A DNA stretch of 38,737 bases from Clostridium algifaecis (GCF_017874415.1 NZ_JAGGLM010000020.1:1-38737), one strand, 5' to 3'; shown: positions 1 through 8,667, counted from the first letter of the stretch. Notes: generated from the sequence alone by a model not told the origin. Numbers and translations: made by a program.

Positions 1-73
1 AATAATAAAAAATATAATAAAGCAGCCTAGTTAAAGGGCTACGCCCAAAAGAAGTTGAGCGAAGCGAAATAAC

Positions 74-93
74 GCGGCTATGGCCGCTTTTTT
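74..93 (+). terminator. Intrinsic terminator
   Basis: GCGGC (74-78) pairs with GCCGC (83-87) across a 4-base loop and is followed directly by six T. The upstream gene it would end is outside the window. An adjacent GGGC/GCCC stem at 36-46 may belong to the same structured transcript end. Confidence 0.6.
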
Positions 94-147
94 ATTTATT
101 AAATAATTAGTTATACCAGTTGCTATTGTGCAACTAAAATATATACT

Positions 148-180
148 GCAAGGTGTTAGGCCACCTTGCTTTTATTTTTG
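148..180 (+). terminator. Intrinsic terminator
   Basis: GCAAGGTG (148-155) is the exact complement of CACCTTGC (162-169), with a 6-base loop and the T-rich tail TTTTATTTTT. It is a second, stronger terminator about 60 bases after the first, insulating the ATPase gene from upstream transcription. Confidence 0.7.
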
Positions 181-363
181 TCCTTTGTTAATTTAATTAT
201 ACCAAATTAATTTTTTATTTCAATGGTAAGTTTGTTGTGTAGAGTATAAATATATATTTCACAGTAAAGTAGATTAAAAAAATTCGAAGAATCTTTACAT
301 GCTGTATTATTTCACTGTAAAATGGTAAAATTAGATAAAGAAACGTATGAGGGAGTTGTGAAT

Positions 364-1182
364 ATGAAAAGGATACCCTATGGAATTTCTAATTTTGAAG
401 TTTTAAGAGAAGAAGATTATATTTATGTAGATAAAACATCTTATATAGAGCTATTAGATAGATATGCACCTTATCAGTTTTTTATAAGACCTAGAAGGTT
501 TGGAAAAAGTTTATTTATATCCATGCTGGAGAACTATTATAGTATAAATAAAAAGGATAAATTTAAAGATTTATTTGGAGATCTATATATAGGTAAAAAA
601 CCTACAAAAAATAAAAATAAATTTCTTGTTTGGAAAATAAGTTTTGCAGGAATAGATTCAGGACATGGTGAAGAAGATCTTAGAAAAAGTTTTAATTTTA
701 AAGTCATATCATCTGCAACAGAATTTTTATATAAATACTATGATTTATTAGGAGAAAAAAAATTGCCTTTTGAGGATATGAGTGCTGAAATGGTAGTATC
801 TCATATAAATATGCTAAGCAAAACAAACAATCAGCAGATATTTGTCCTTATAGATGAATATGATAATTTTGCCAATGAGTTAATTACTGGAGGAAAGCAG
901 GAAACTTATAAGGGCATACTTCACGGAGAAGGTTTTGTTAAAGTTTTTTATAAAGCTATAAAAGATGCCACCATGGACAATTTTACAAGGATATTCATGA
1001 CAGGAGTAAGTCCTATAATGCTGGATGATTTAACTAGCGGATTTAATATAACAAGAAACTATACTTTAGATGAAAATCTTAATGCAATGCTTGGTTTTAC
1101 AAGAGATGAACTTTCATGGATTATGGATGAAGTTGGTTTAAATGACGCAAACCTTAGAAAAAAGATATGTAAAGATATGTAA
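364..1182 (+). CDS. AAA-ATPase-like protein, N-terminal part (gene disrupted)
   Basis: This is the ATPase half of an AAA-ATPase-like/PD-(D/E)XK protein (PF09820 type), a family common in Clostridia and Bacteroidetes with no settled function. The Walker A-like RPRRFGKSL lies at residues 42-50, and a Walker B-like stretch FVLIDEYDNF at about 160-169. ATG 364 was chosen over ATG 322 because GGGAG sits 8 bases before it and MKRIPYGISNFE is the usual family N-terminus. The frame runs into TAA inside a 10-bp tandem repeat (1161-1200). The missing C-terminal half continues in another frame at 1197. Two repeat copies instead of four would join both halves into one protein of about 553 residues with no internal stop. 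A frameshifted pseudogene, a phase-variable gene or a two-part gene are all possible. Confidence 0.8.
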   Translation: MKRIPYGISNFEVLREEDYIYVDKTSYIELLDRYAPYQFFIRPRRFGKSLFISMLENYYSINKKDKFKDLFGDLYIGKKPTKNKNKFLVWKISFAGIDSGHGEEDLRKSFNFKVISSATEFLYKYYDLLGEKKLPFEDMSAEMVVSHINMLSKTNNQQIFVLIDEYDNFANELITGGKQETYKGILHGEGFVKVFYKAIKDATMDNFTRIFMTGVSPIMLDDLTSGFNITRNYTLDENLNAMLGFTRDELSWIMDEVGLNDANLRKKICKDM

Positions 1183-1200
1183 AGATATGTAAAGATATGA
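1161..1200 (+). repeat. Four tandem copies of a 10-bp unit (AAAGATATGT)
   Basis: Four consecutive 10-base units occur: three AAAGATATGT and a last AAAGATATGA. They lie exactly where the ATPase reading frame breaks. Because 10 is not a multiple of 3, each gain or loss shifts frame, and any allele with three or more copies reads ATG TAA. Only the two-copy state gives the open junction KICKDM-TEYYNGY. Confidence 0.95.
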
Positions 1201-2039
1201 CTGAGTACTATAACGGATATAAATTTAGCGAAAATAGTCAATCTGTTTTCAATCCGGACATGGCAATGTATTTTCTTGATGGTTATTTATTATATAACCG
1301 TTATCCTAAAGAAATGATAGATAATAATGTAAAAACAGATTATGGCAGGGTCAATCAGCTGGCATATAATTTTAATGATAGAGAAGCTTTAAAGGAAATA
1401 ATGTCCACCGGTGAAACATCAACAATTCTTGTAGATAGATTTAATATTCACACTATGTACAGCGAGAAGGAAAATTTTAAATCTCTGCTGTTTTACCTTG
1501 GAATGCTCAGTATAAAGGAACAGGGCCCAGGTGGAACAATACTTAGAGTACCTAATTACGTAATCAAGACTATTTATTGGGAACAGTATTTTCAGAAGTT
1601 AAATACTGAGTACGATATACAGATGAAAAATGTTAGAGATGCAGTAACTGAAATGAGAATGTGTGGAAACATTGAACCCTTAATAAACCTTGTAAAAAGT
1701 ATATTGGAGGATTTGTCTAACAGAGATTTAATACAGATGGATGAAAAAAATGTAAAGATGATGTTCCTTACCCTTTTGGGTGTAGATGGCACTTATTTCA
1801 TAAAAAGTGAAGATGAAAACAATAAAGGCTATGTAGATCTAATGCTTAAAAGAAAAATTCAGCTTAAGGATATAACTAAATTTCAGTGGATTATAGAATT
1901 AAAGTATATAAAGGAAAGTGACAGGAATACTTTAGAAAAAGTAAAACAACAGGGACTAAAACAGCTTAAAATGTATGGAGAGAGTAAAAAGAAAGTATTA
2001 ATCATTGCTGTAGGAAAAAAAGACATTTTTATATGGTGA
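1197..2039 (+). CDS. PD-(D/E)XK nuclease-like C-terminal part of the disrupted AAA-ATPase gene
   Basis: This is the C-terminal half of the same family. TEYYNGYKF at its start is the usual post-ATPase motif, and the last 80 residues contain a PD-(D/E)XK nuclease-like core with D214 (GYVDLM) and E234-x-K236 (IIELKYIK). It opens with an ATG inside the last 10-bp repeat, 14 bases past the stop of the upstream half. No good Shine-Dalgarno precedes it, so it could be made only by termination-reinitiation or not at all. Coding character is intact to the stop at 2039, which suggests that the break is recent. A bidirectional-looking hairpin terminator follows at 2064. Confidence 0.75.
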   Translation: MTEYYNGYKFSENSQSVFNPDMAMYFLDGYLLYNRYPKEMIDNNVKTDYGRVNQLAYNFNDREALKEIMSTGETSTILVDRFNIHTMYSEKENFKSLLFYLGMLSIKEQGPGGTILRVPNYVIKTIYWEQYFQKLNTEYDIQMKNVRDAVTEMRMCGNIEPLINLVKSILEDLSNRDLIQMDEKNVKMMFLTLLGVDGTYFIKSEDENNKGYVDLMLKRKIQLKDITKFQWIIELKYIKESDRNTLEKVKQQGLKQLKMYGESKKKVLIIAVGKKDIFIW

Positions 2040-2063
2040 TAGGTGTCTGTTAAAAAATGTAAG

Positions 2064-2114
2064 CTACCCCATAGGTGATACCATATTTTGCTACCACCTA
2101 TGGGGTAGTTTTAT
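2064..2114 (+). terminator. Intrinsic terminator with perfect 14-bp stem
   Basis: CTACCCCATAGGTG (2064-2077) and its exact reverse complement (2095-2108) enclose a 17-base loop and are followed by TTTTAT. It ends the ATPase/nuclease transcript just before the surface-protein gene. Confidence 0.8.
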
Positions 2115-2162
2115 GGTACAATATTCATATAATAGCAAAAATGATTGGAGGTAGCAAATTAT

Positions 2163-5100
2163 ATGAATAAAAATGGAATAAAAACTATAGGTAGTGCAGC
2201 TGCCCTGTCTCTTATAATGTCAACACTGCCAGCAGCAGCTGCAAAAGCTGCACCTGGACAGGTTACCCAATTAGGTGGAACTGACAGTTATGAAACTGCT
2301 GCTAAAGTTGCAACTACTAATTGGACAAGCACTGATAATGTAATACTTGTATCCGGTGAAGGATATGCAGATTCGGTAAGCGCAACAGTTCTTTCAAAAC
2401 AATTAAAGGCACCAATACTTTTGACTCAAAGTGCATCTTTAAATAGTAATGCTAAAAGTGCACTGGATATATTAAAGCCTAAAAACATATATGTTGTAGG
2501 TGGAAATGCTTCTATATCCCAATCTATAAGAAATACTCTAAAAAATTCAGGCTATAATTTAATTGAACTTGGCGGCAGCAATAGATATGAAACAAATGCT
2601 GCTGTAGCGAATGAACTTGTCAAACTTGGAGTAGATCCTGCAAATGCAATGATGGTAGGGGGAAATGGATTCTCCGATGCATTATCTGCTTCATCAATAG
2701 CAGCTGCCAAGGGTGAGATACTTCTACTTGGCAATAATGATGAAACTGCAATGAAATCTGTACTTGATTTTATAAAAGATAAAAGCTCAAAAGTTACAGT
2801 AATAGGAACTGAAAATACTGTAGGTGATAAAGTTTACAATGATATTGCTGCAGCAAACAGAGTAAATGGTGGTTCAGACAGATTTGCAACAAATCTGAAT
2901 GTTTTAAATTCTTTTTCAGGAGATTTGAAATCTGACAAGTTATATATAGCAAATGCAAGTGGTGCAAGATATCAGGATGCACTTATAGCAGCATCTCTAG
3001 CAGGAATAAATTCCTCTCCATTGGTATTGATTGGAGGAGATGGAGATACTCAGACTCAAAATGCGATAAGTTACATCAAGTCAAATTCAAAGAGTACCAC
3101 TGACTTGAATCTTATATCGGAAAATGGAGTAGTTTCAGGAACTTCCATTTCAGATATAAATTCAGCAGTTTCACAGTATGATAATACTGCTACAGTTAAT
3201 TCTGTAACTGCTAATAGTTTAAATCAGGTTAAAGTAGTTTTTAATACTCAGGTGGATAGACTTTCGGCAGAGAGAACAGGAAATTATGAAATAGATGGAA
3301 ATGGACTTCCTTCTGCTACAGCTACACTTCAGGAGGATGGGAGAACTGTTATTATAAACTTTTCTACTCCCTATACTCAATCTAAAGATGTTGATTTTAC
3401 AGTTAAAAATGAAGTACTTGCTAAAGGTTCAGGAAACACTATAGCTAAATATGAAAAACACATAACTTTTCAAGAAAATGGTGTACCAACTCTTGATTCT
3501 GTAACATCTATAGGTGGAAACAAACTAAGAGTTAAGTTTTCAGAACCTATTAGAATTAGCGATGACAAATTATCATCTATCAAGATTAACAGAAGAAGTG
3601 TAACAGGATATGGATTAAACAAGACCTATACTAAACTTAGAGATGTATCGGGTGATTGGGCAGATGGAGTAGATTTATATTTTAATTCACCTCTTCCTAT
3701 AGGCAGCAATACATTAATCATGCCAAATGGAGATTCAGGAAGTAAATTTGATAATGCAGCAGGTATTCCTTTTAGTACTGTATCTCAAAGTTTCACTGTA
3801 AATTCCTCCAGTGGAAATCCTCAGGTTGATAGTGTAACTAGCAACAATACTGATACTATCTATATAAAGTATAATCAACCTGTAGATGAGCAGACAGCAC
3901 TTGAATCTTCAAATTATAAGATAAATGGTAAGACAGTAACATTAGATGATTCTTATGTTAACTTTGATTACAATTCTGGTGATACTGTAGTTAGAATAGA
4001 AAAAGTAGATGACCTATTGCAGAAGGGTGAGAATACGGTAACTGTAAGCAGTAATGTTCAAGATACTTTTGGAAACAGTATTAAAGATTCTACTGTAAAT
4101 TTTTATTTAGGAGATAATAGTGGTAAGCCTAAAATTACATCTTCAAGTATAATAGACAGTGAAACTATACGTATTAAATTCAATAAAGAAGTTACAAGAA
4201 GCTATGCTCAGGATAAGGGAAATTATACTATTACTGACTCTGATGGAAATGACATAACTTATAAAATAGATTCCATAAATTCAATATCTATAGATGGAAA
4301 CAGTAACACTAATTTTGATATAAAATTAAAAGATGATGCATTGAAAGGATCCAAATATACTTTAACTATAAAGAATGTTGCGGATACAAGTAGCCCTGCA
4401 AATATAATGGATACTTATACTACACTTCTTGCAGGTACAGATGATGAAGGATTGAATGTTACAAAAATAGTTAGAAGAGCAGATAATCCACAGGCTGTAG
4501 CCATATTCTTTAATAAAACTATGAATGATTCAGATCTTCAAAATGCATCTGATTATATGTTTAAAAATGGAGATGGTGATATAAAAAGTCTTCCAGGAAG
4601 TGCAATTATAACACCTTCTTATGATTATAAGAGTGTAACTATTGAATTTCCATCAGGTTATAAATTAGGCAGTGGTAGTGGCAGTTCAAGTGTACTTCAG
4701 ATGGGAGTTAAAAATGTAAAAGATACTGATGGCGATTCGCTTGATTTAGGATCTTATATGGGAGATATAAGTATAGATAATGATAGTTACGGACCATCAA
4801 TAATAGCAGGTACTGCAAAAATGACCTTTGATGGCACAAATATAACAGTTAAAGTTTCATTGACTGAAGCACTTGATAGTTTTGATGTTAATGATTTTAC
4901 AGTTGATGGATATACTCCAGATAGTGGCTATACTAGTGGAAATGATGTAATACTCACATATAGATCTGGAGTTAAAAATAACCAGAAAATAAATGATATA
5001 AAGAGATGTTCAAGTACAACATTGAACATAGGAAATACTAATTCTATGGATGCTGCAGGACGCAACATAAGATCAGGATCTACTACAGTATATGTTCCTC

Positions 5101-5453
5101 CAATGATTAATAAAGATATGTTTATGTCAAGTAGTAATACTTATAATAATAATATAACTGTAGTATTTAATCAGGATATAGATGATGATCTTGTATCATC
5201 TTATAATGATGATTTTATATTCAAAGATAATACTACAGGAAAAAATCTTAATGTAACAGGGGTAAGTATAGATGGCAAAGATGTAATTTATAGATTTAAC
5301 AATGATTCAATACACAAGGGAGATAGCGTAACTATTTCTGCAAATAACTCCTCTAGTATAAATATAAGAGGTGAAAACCACAACACAACGGGATATTCAA
5401 CCTATGTACCTTCGCAGGATGATTTGAACGGGTATACTATAAGCATAAATTAA
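2163..5453 (+). CDS. Large S-layer-like surface protein: three cell-wall-binding type 2 repeats and Ig-like domains
   Basis: This is a secreted surface protein of 1096 residues. ATG 2163 is chosen because GGAGG (2147-2151) sits just before it; the frame extends upstream only through a TTG inside that Shine-Dalgarno. A signal peptide ends near an AxAAKAA region. Residues about 35-340 hold three CWB2 repeats (PF04122 type), recognisable by GGxxRYETN/GGSDRFATN, VVGGN and SDALSAS motifs. Such triplets bind anionic wall polymers in clostridial S-layer proteins. The rest is about seven Ig-like domains of the SbsA kind, each opening with a pattern such as VDSVTSxNxDTIYIKYN or KIVRRADNPQAVAIFFN. No LPxTG or transmembrane anchor is seen. 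It is probably a wall-associated adhesin or S-layer component with no close function assignable. Confidence 0.9.
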   Translation: MNKNGIKTIGSAAALSLIMSTLPAAAAKAAPGQVTQLGGTDSYETAAKVATTNWTSTDNVILVSGEGYADSVSATVLSKQLKAPILLTQSASLNSNAKSALDILKPKNIYVVGGNASISQSIRNTLKNSGYNLIELGGSNRYETNAAVANELVKLGVDPANAMMVGGNGFSDALSASSIAAAKGEILLLGNNDETAMKSVLDFIKDKSSKVTVIGTENTVGDKVYNDIAAANRVNGGSDRFATNLNVLNSFSGDLKSDKLYIANASGARYQDALIAASLAGINSSPLVLIGGDGDTQTQNAISYIKSNSKSTTDLNLISENGVVSGTSISDINSAVSQYDNTATVNSVTANSLNQVKVVFNTQVDRLSAERTGNYEIDGNGLPSATATLQEDGRTVIINFSTPYTQSKDVDFTVKNEVLAKGSGNTIAKYEKHITFQENGVPTLDSVTSIGGNKLRVKFSEPIRISDDKLSSIKINRRSVTGYGLNKTYTKLRDVSGDWADGVDLYFNSPLPIGSNTLIMPNGDSGSKFDNAAGIPFSTVSQSFTVNSSSGNPQVDSVTSNNTDTIYIKYNQPVDEQTALESSNYKINGKTVTLDDSYVNFDYNSGDTVVRIEKVDDLLQKGENTVTVSSNVQDTFGNSIKDSTVNFYLGDNSGKPKITSSSIIDSETIRIKFNKEVTRSYAQDKGNYTITDSDGNDITYKIDSINSISIDGNSNTNFDIKLKDDALKGSKYTLTIKNVADTSSPANIMDTYTTLLAGTDDEGLNVTKIVRRADNPQAVAIFFNKTMNDSDLQNASDYMFKNGDGDIKSLPGSAIITPSYDYKSVTIEFPSGYKLGSGSGSSSVLQMGVKNVKDTDGDSLDLGSYMGDISIDNDSYGPSIIAGTAKMTFDGTNITVKVSLTEALDSFDVNDFTVDGYTPDSGYTSGNDVILTYRSGVKNNQKINDIKRCSSTTLNIGNTNSMDAAGRNIRSGSTTVYVPPMINKDMFMSSSNTYNNNITVVFNQDIDDDLVSSYNDDFIFKDNTTGKNLNVTGVSIDGKDVIYRFNNDSIHKGDSVTISANNSSSINIRGENHNTTGYSTYVPSQDDLNGYTISIN

Positions 5454-5468
5454 TTTAATCATAAGTAA

Positions 5469-5519
5469 AATATTACCTATATTTATATCCACAATTTGGA
5501 TGTATTTATGGGTAATATT
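5469..5519. other. Long imperfect hairpin after the surface-protein gene
   Basis: A 22-base arm (5469-5490) pairs with 5498-5519 at 20 of 22 positions, two of them G-U, around a 7-base loop. No T-run follows on the plus strand, so it is either a weak terminator or an RNA-stabilising 3' structure for the surface-protein messenger. Confidence 0.6.
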
Positions 5520-5613
5520 ATTGTGGAAATAATCCCATATTTATGATAAAATTATTCTATAAATTGTTAGTATAAGAACAATAATCATTTTAATGCAGTG
5601 AAAGGAGGAGAAA

Positions 5614-6750
5614 ATGAATAGATTTAATATATTAGTACTGACTACAACAATTTGTTTGGCATTTGGTAGTACTGCTTTTGCACAAGGAAATACTCTTAAT
5701 ATAGATGGCTCCATTGATTCTGCCATAATAAATTCATATAAAGTAAAGAGTGCAGATATTTCAATAAAGCAAGCTCATAATTCCTATAATGAAGATGTTA
5801 AGAATGCAAGTTCTTATGATGATCAATTAGATAAAGGTGGGGGATCTTTAGATCAATATACTAAGTTAACTTTTATGCAGAAGATAAGTGACTCTCCAAA
5901 AGAAGATGAGTTTTCTGAATATAAATACAATCAAATGAAGAGTGTAGCTGAAAATGAGATAAAATTGTCTGCTTATAATCAGTATACTGCTGTTATGAAT
6001 GACAAAGATGCAGTAGATCTTGAAAATCAGAAATTTAATAACGCAACTGAGCAGTATAATAGTGCCAAATTAAAATTGAATATTGGAACTATATCACCAT
6101 CTGATGAAAAAAAGGCAGAATCAGATTATATTACAGAAAAAAATCAACTCAGAAAAGCTCAGAGACAGTATGATCTGGATATTGAAAATATGAATAAAAT
6201 CATTGGAACTGATATATATGCAAGATATGATGTACTTCTTAAGGATAAACTTACGGAGTCACCTTACATAGGGAGTTACAGTGAATATTTAAATGATGCC
6301 CTTAAAAATAGGGCAGAGATTTTAATTGGGCAGAAGAATATAGAACTTCAAAAGTTTGAATATGATACTGCAAATGGTGTTTTCCCAAATAAACAGAGCA
6401 TTCCAAATAGACTTGCTCAGGCTAATATAGATAATGCAACTGATAGCTTGGAAATTCAGAAACTTGATATAACTTCAGAGGTAAATGGCTTATACAATGA
6501 TCTTCAAGTCAAGGCTAGAATGCTTAAATCAAAGAAAGATGCTCTTAACCTTGCACAAACTAATTATGATACTGCTAGAGTGAAATATAATATAGGGGTA
6601 CTTAGTAAAATAGATTTTAACTCGCAAGCTGCCAATTTAAAAAGTGCGCAGAATGATTTGAAATCTGCAGAAAGAGCTATATGGATGGCACAGTTTAAAT
6701 TGCAATTAGCCTGTGATATAGGAAGTGATACTTCTAAGCTTTCCAATTAG
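5614..6750 (+). CDS. TolC-like secreted coiled-coil protein (first of pair)
   Basis: This 378-residue protein has a clear signal peptide ending near FGSTAFAQG and then long amphipathic helices rich in N, Q, K and D. It is organised like outer-membrane efflux/TolC family proteins (PF02321), including the repeated helical hairpin with YNxAKLKLNIGTISPSDE in the first half and YDTARVKYNIGVLSKIDF in the second. AGGAGG precedes ATG 5614. In Gram-negative bacteria TolC trimers form an outer-membrane channel; no outer membrane is expected here, so transport function cannot be inferred. The neighbouring gene at 6786 encodes a paralogue with 35 bases between them, so they are probably one operon. Family assignment is good; the role is unknown. 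Confidence 0.85.
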   Translation: MNRFNILVLTTTICLAFGSTAFAQGNTLNIDGSIDSAIINSYKVKSADISIKQAHNSYNEDVKNASSYDDQLDKGGGSLDQYTKLTFMQKISDSPKEDEFSEYKYNQMKSVAENEIKLSAYNQYTAVMNDKDAVDLENQKFNNATEQYNSAKLKLNIGTISPSDEKKAESDYITEKNQLRKAQRQYDLDIENMNKIIGTDIYARYDVLLKDKLTESPYIGSYSEYLNDALKNRAEILIGQKNIELQKFEYDTANGVFPNKQSIPNRLAQANIDNATDSLEIQKLDITSEVNGLYNDLQVKARMLKSKKDALNLAQTNYDTARVKYNIGVLSKIDFNSQAANLKSAQNDLKSAERAIWMAQFKLQLACDIGSDTSKLSN

Positions 6751-6785
6751 TTATAAGATTTTGATATTGAAGGGGAGGTAAAATA

Positions 6786-7940
6786 ATGAAAAAAAAATTA
6801 AGTATAGTAGTTGGACTAGCACTAACTCTAATTACTGGTAGTACGTGTTTTGCAGCAGCTGCAGGAACGCCAGTTAATAGTACAATAAGTAGTACAAATA
6901 GTATTGTAGGAAGTGCTACTCTTACTTTAGACCAGGTACTTAATGATATAGAAAAAAATAGTTTGTCAATCCAAACTAAAAATCAGAAAATACTTTTATA
7001 TCAGAGACAATTTGATAGAGATAATGCAAATGTAGAAAATATAAATGCTAGTGGTGCAACTCAGGTTAACTATCCAAATGGCCAGTATGTAAATATAAAG
7101 CTTCAGACAGATGTTCTGCCAAAGTCAGATGAACAGAACATAAAGGATGCAAAACATGACAGGGATGATTCCCTTCAAAACCTTAAATTTTCTACAGAAC
7201 AGCAGTACTTGAATGCTTTAAGCAATCAAGACCAGATAAATACAATCAATGATCAGATAAAAAATGTAGATGCTCAGATAGCACAGACTAATGCTAAAAT
7301 AGAACAGGGAGTACTTACTAATAATGACCTTGAAACTTTAAAAGTCCAGAAGAGCCAGCTGGAAGCATCACTAAATCAACCAAAAGCCCAGCTTCAGCAG
7401 AATTTATTAGGCATCAAGCAGGCTATTAATATGAATTTGGATGGGAATTTAACTTTAGTTTCAACTCAAAAACAATATTCAGTTTTTAATGACAGCAATA
7501 TACAAGATATAATTGATAAGGCTACTGAAAATAATTATAATATAGGTAAAATAAATAATAATTTGACTATACTCAATATAAAAGAAGATATATACAAGCA
7601 GTATTCTTATAATGATGCATCTGGAGAGGTAAGTACAGGATTAAGTATACAGGATCTTCAAAATAGTTTGTATGATACTAAAATGAATATTAAGACAAAT
7701 CTATGGAACAGCTATTACAATTTAAAAAATCTAGAGGACACTGTAGCAACTGAAAATGCAAAAGTTGAGAGCGATCAGTCAAATTATGATACTATAGCTG
7801 CAAAGGTTGCACAGGGTACATTAACTCAGCTCCAGGCAGATTCGGCAGCTCTTTCACTTAAAAGTGAGAAGGTTAACTTGAATAATGCTGAGAACAATTA
7901 TATGGTAGCAAGAGAACAATTTGAATATAATCTTAAATAA
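6786..7940 (+). CDS. TolC-like secreted coiled-coil protein (second of pair)
   Basis: This is a 384-residue paralogue of the preceding gene. It has a signal peptide ending near STCFAAAAG, an SATLTLDQVLNDIEKNSLSI segment typical of the TolC N-terminal helix, and two coiled-coil halves. The equivalent turn motifs are NAKIEQGVLTNNDLETLK and YDTIAAKVAQGTLTQLQA. GGGGAGG lies just before ATG 6786. It ends before a strong terminator at 7970, so the pair forms a closed two-gene unit with the first copy. A heteromeric or stacked complex on the cell surface is conceivable, but nothing in the sequence demonstrates it. No lipobox or anchor is seen. Confidence 0.85.
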   Translation: MKKKLSIVVGLALTLITGSTCFAAAAGTPVNSTISSTNSIVGSATLTLDQVLNDIEKNSLSIQTKNQKILLYQRQFDRDNANVENINASGATQVNYPNGQYVNIKLQTDVLPKSDEQNIKDAKHDRDDSLQNLKFSTEQQYLNALSNQDQINTINDQIKNVDAQIAQTNAKIEQGVLTNNDLETLKVQKSQLEASLNQPKAQLQQNLLGIKQAINMNLDGNLTLVSTQKQYSVFNDSNIQDIIDKATENNYNIGKINNNLTILNIKEDIYKQYSYNDASGEVSTGLSIQDLQNSLYDTKMNIKTNLWNSYYNLKNLEDTVATENAKVESDQSNYDTIAAKVAQGTLTQLQADSAALSLKSEKVNLNNAENNYMVAREQFEYNLK

Positions 7941-7969
7941 GCTACTTCAAATTCAATAGTATATTATGG

Positions 7970-8009
7970 AAACTATGTTAAATAAAAATTTAGCATGGTT
8001 TTATTTTTT
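7970..8009 (+). terminator. Intrinsic terminator of the TolC-like pair
   Basis: A 14-bp stem (7970-7983 with 7988-8001, two G-U pairs) with a 4-base loop is followed by TATTTTTTA. It separates the TolC-like genes from the lipoprotein gene. Confidence 0.8.
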
Positions 8010-8129
8010 ATGATTAAATATACTGGAAGCTTATTTAGTACATTAAAGGATTCTAATGGTGATACTGCTTATTATATTCCATCAAAAAATGATAATATAG
8101 GTAATACAGTAGTAGTTGGAGAAAATTAA
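8010..8129 (+). other. Short open frame, possible gene remnant
   Basis: This is a 39-codon frame starting directly after the terminator, with sensible composition (YTGSLFSTLKDSNGDTAYYI) but no Shine-Dalgarno. It looks like the tail of a larger surface-protein gene whose front is lost, or it is chance. No family is recognised. The remainder of 8130-8234 holds only AT-rich leader sequence. Confidence 0.25.
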
Positions 8130-8234
8130 ATTTTTATTAATAACAGTACAAGCACTATAAAATAATTTTAGATGTGATAAAATTAGATTTGAAATAATTA
8201 CATGGATTATATAGATTATATGGAGGATGACAAT

Positions 8235-8624
8235 ATGAAAAAAAGTTTTAAAAAATTAGGAGTAATAGCTGTAATTCTAGCATTATTTGTATCATTTACA
8301 GCATGTTCATTTGGAAAAAGTTCAACATCTAATGCACAAAAAACAACTCAGAATGCTAAAAAAGATCAGGAACCTAAGATAACTGTAAATGAAAGCAAAA
8401 CTGCTCAGCTTAAAAAGGAAAAATCCCTTATGAATGGAAAGGTATATGTGCAAAACAATAGAGCTATAGCTACTATGGTAGTTAAAAGTGGTGTAAGTGA
8501 CAGTGAAGTAAAAACTCTTGCACAGAAATATGCTAAAGAGTTAAAGACTGAATATAAAAGTATTCCAGTAAGTGTTATGGCTGTAAGGGATAATAAAAAT
8601 GTTGCAAATGTAACAATTAAATAA
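8235..8624 (+). CDS. Small lipoprotein, YhcN/YlaJ-like
   Basis: This 129-residue protein starts at ATG 8235, set by GGAGG ten bases upstream; the frame's earlier ATG at 8202 has no ribosome site. It has a short charged start and a hydrophobic stretch ending in SFTAC, which fits a lipobox with Cys at about position 24. A Ser/Thr/Lys-rich linker follows, then a compact domain with RAIATMVVKSGVSDSEVKTL and a C-terminal NVANVTIK strand. The size and layout resemble the YhcN/YlaJ sporulation lipoprotein family (PF09580), but the match is by impression only. It is transcribed alone and ends in a terminator shared with the convergent WG-repeat gene. Confidence 0.75.
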   Translation: MKKSFKKLGVIAVILALFVSFTACSFGKSSTSNAQKTTQNAKKDQEPKITVNESKTAQLKKEKSLMNGKVYVQNNRAIATMVVKSGVSDSEVKTLAQKYAKELKTEYKSIPVSVMAVRDNKNVANVTIK

Positions 8625-8667
8625 AAATAACACCATAGGGGTAAACCCCTGAGGTGTTATTTTTTTA
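8624..8667. terminator. Bidirectional terminator between convergent genes
   Basis: AAAAATAACACC and GGTGTTATTTTT flank an inner stem AGGGGT/ACCCCT. A-rich and T-rich tails on the two sides let it serve both the lipoprotein gene and the WG-repeat gene on the other strand. Confidence 0.8.

Larger units (their letters stand above)
1..363. other. Intergenic region with structured, GC-rich island
   Basis: No gene is recognised before the first coding region. Bases 36-90 are much richer in G and C than the surroundings and contain short stems (GGGC/GCCC at 36-46 and GCGGC/GCCGC at 74-87). A second hairpin lies at 148-169. Near-identical direct repeats TTTCACAGTAAA (257-268) and TTTCACTGTAAA (310-321) flank the last stretch before the gene. 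This could be the tail of a transcription unit that lies outside the window. Confidence 0.5.
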
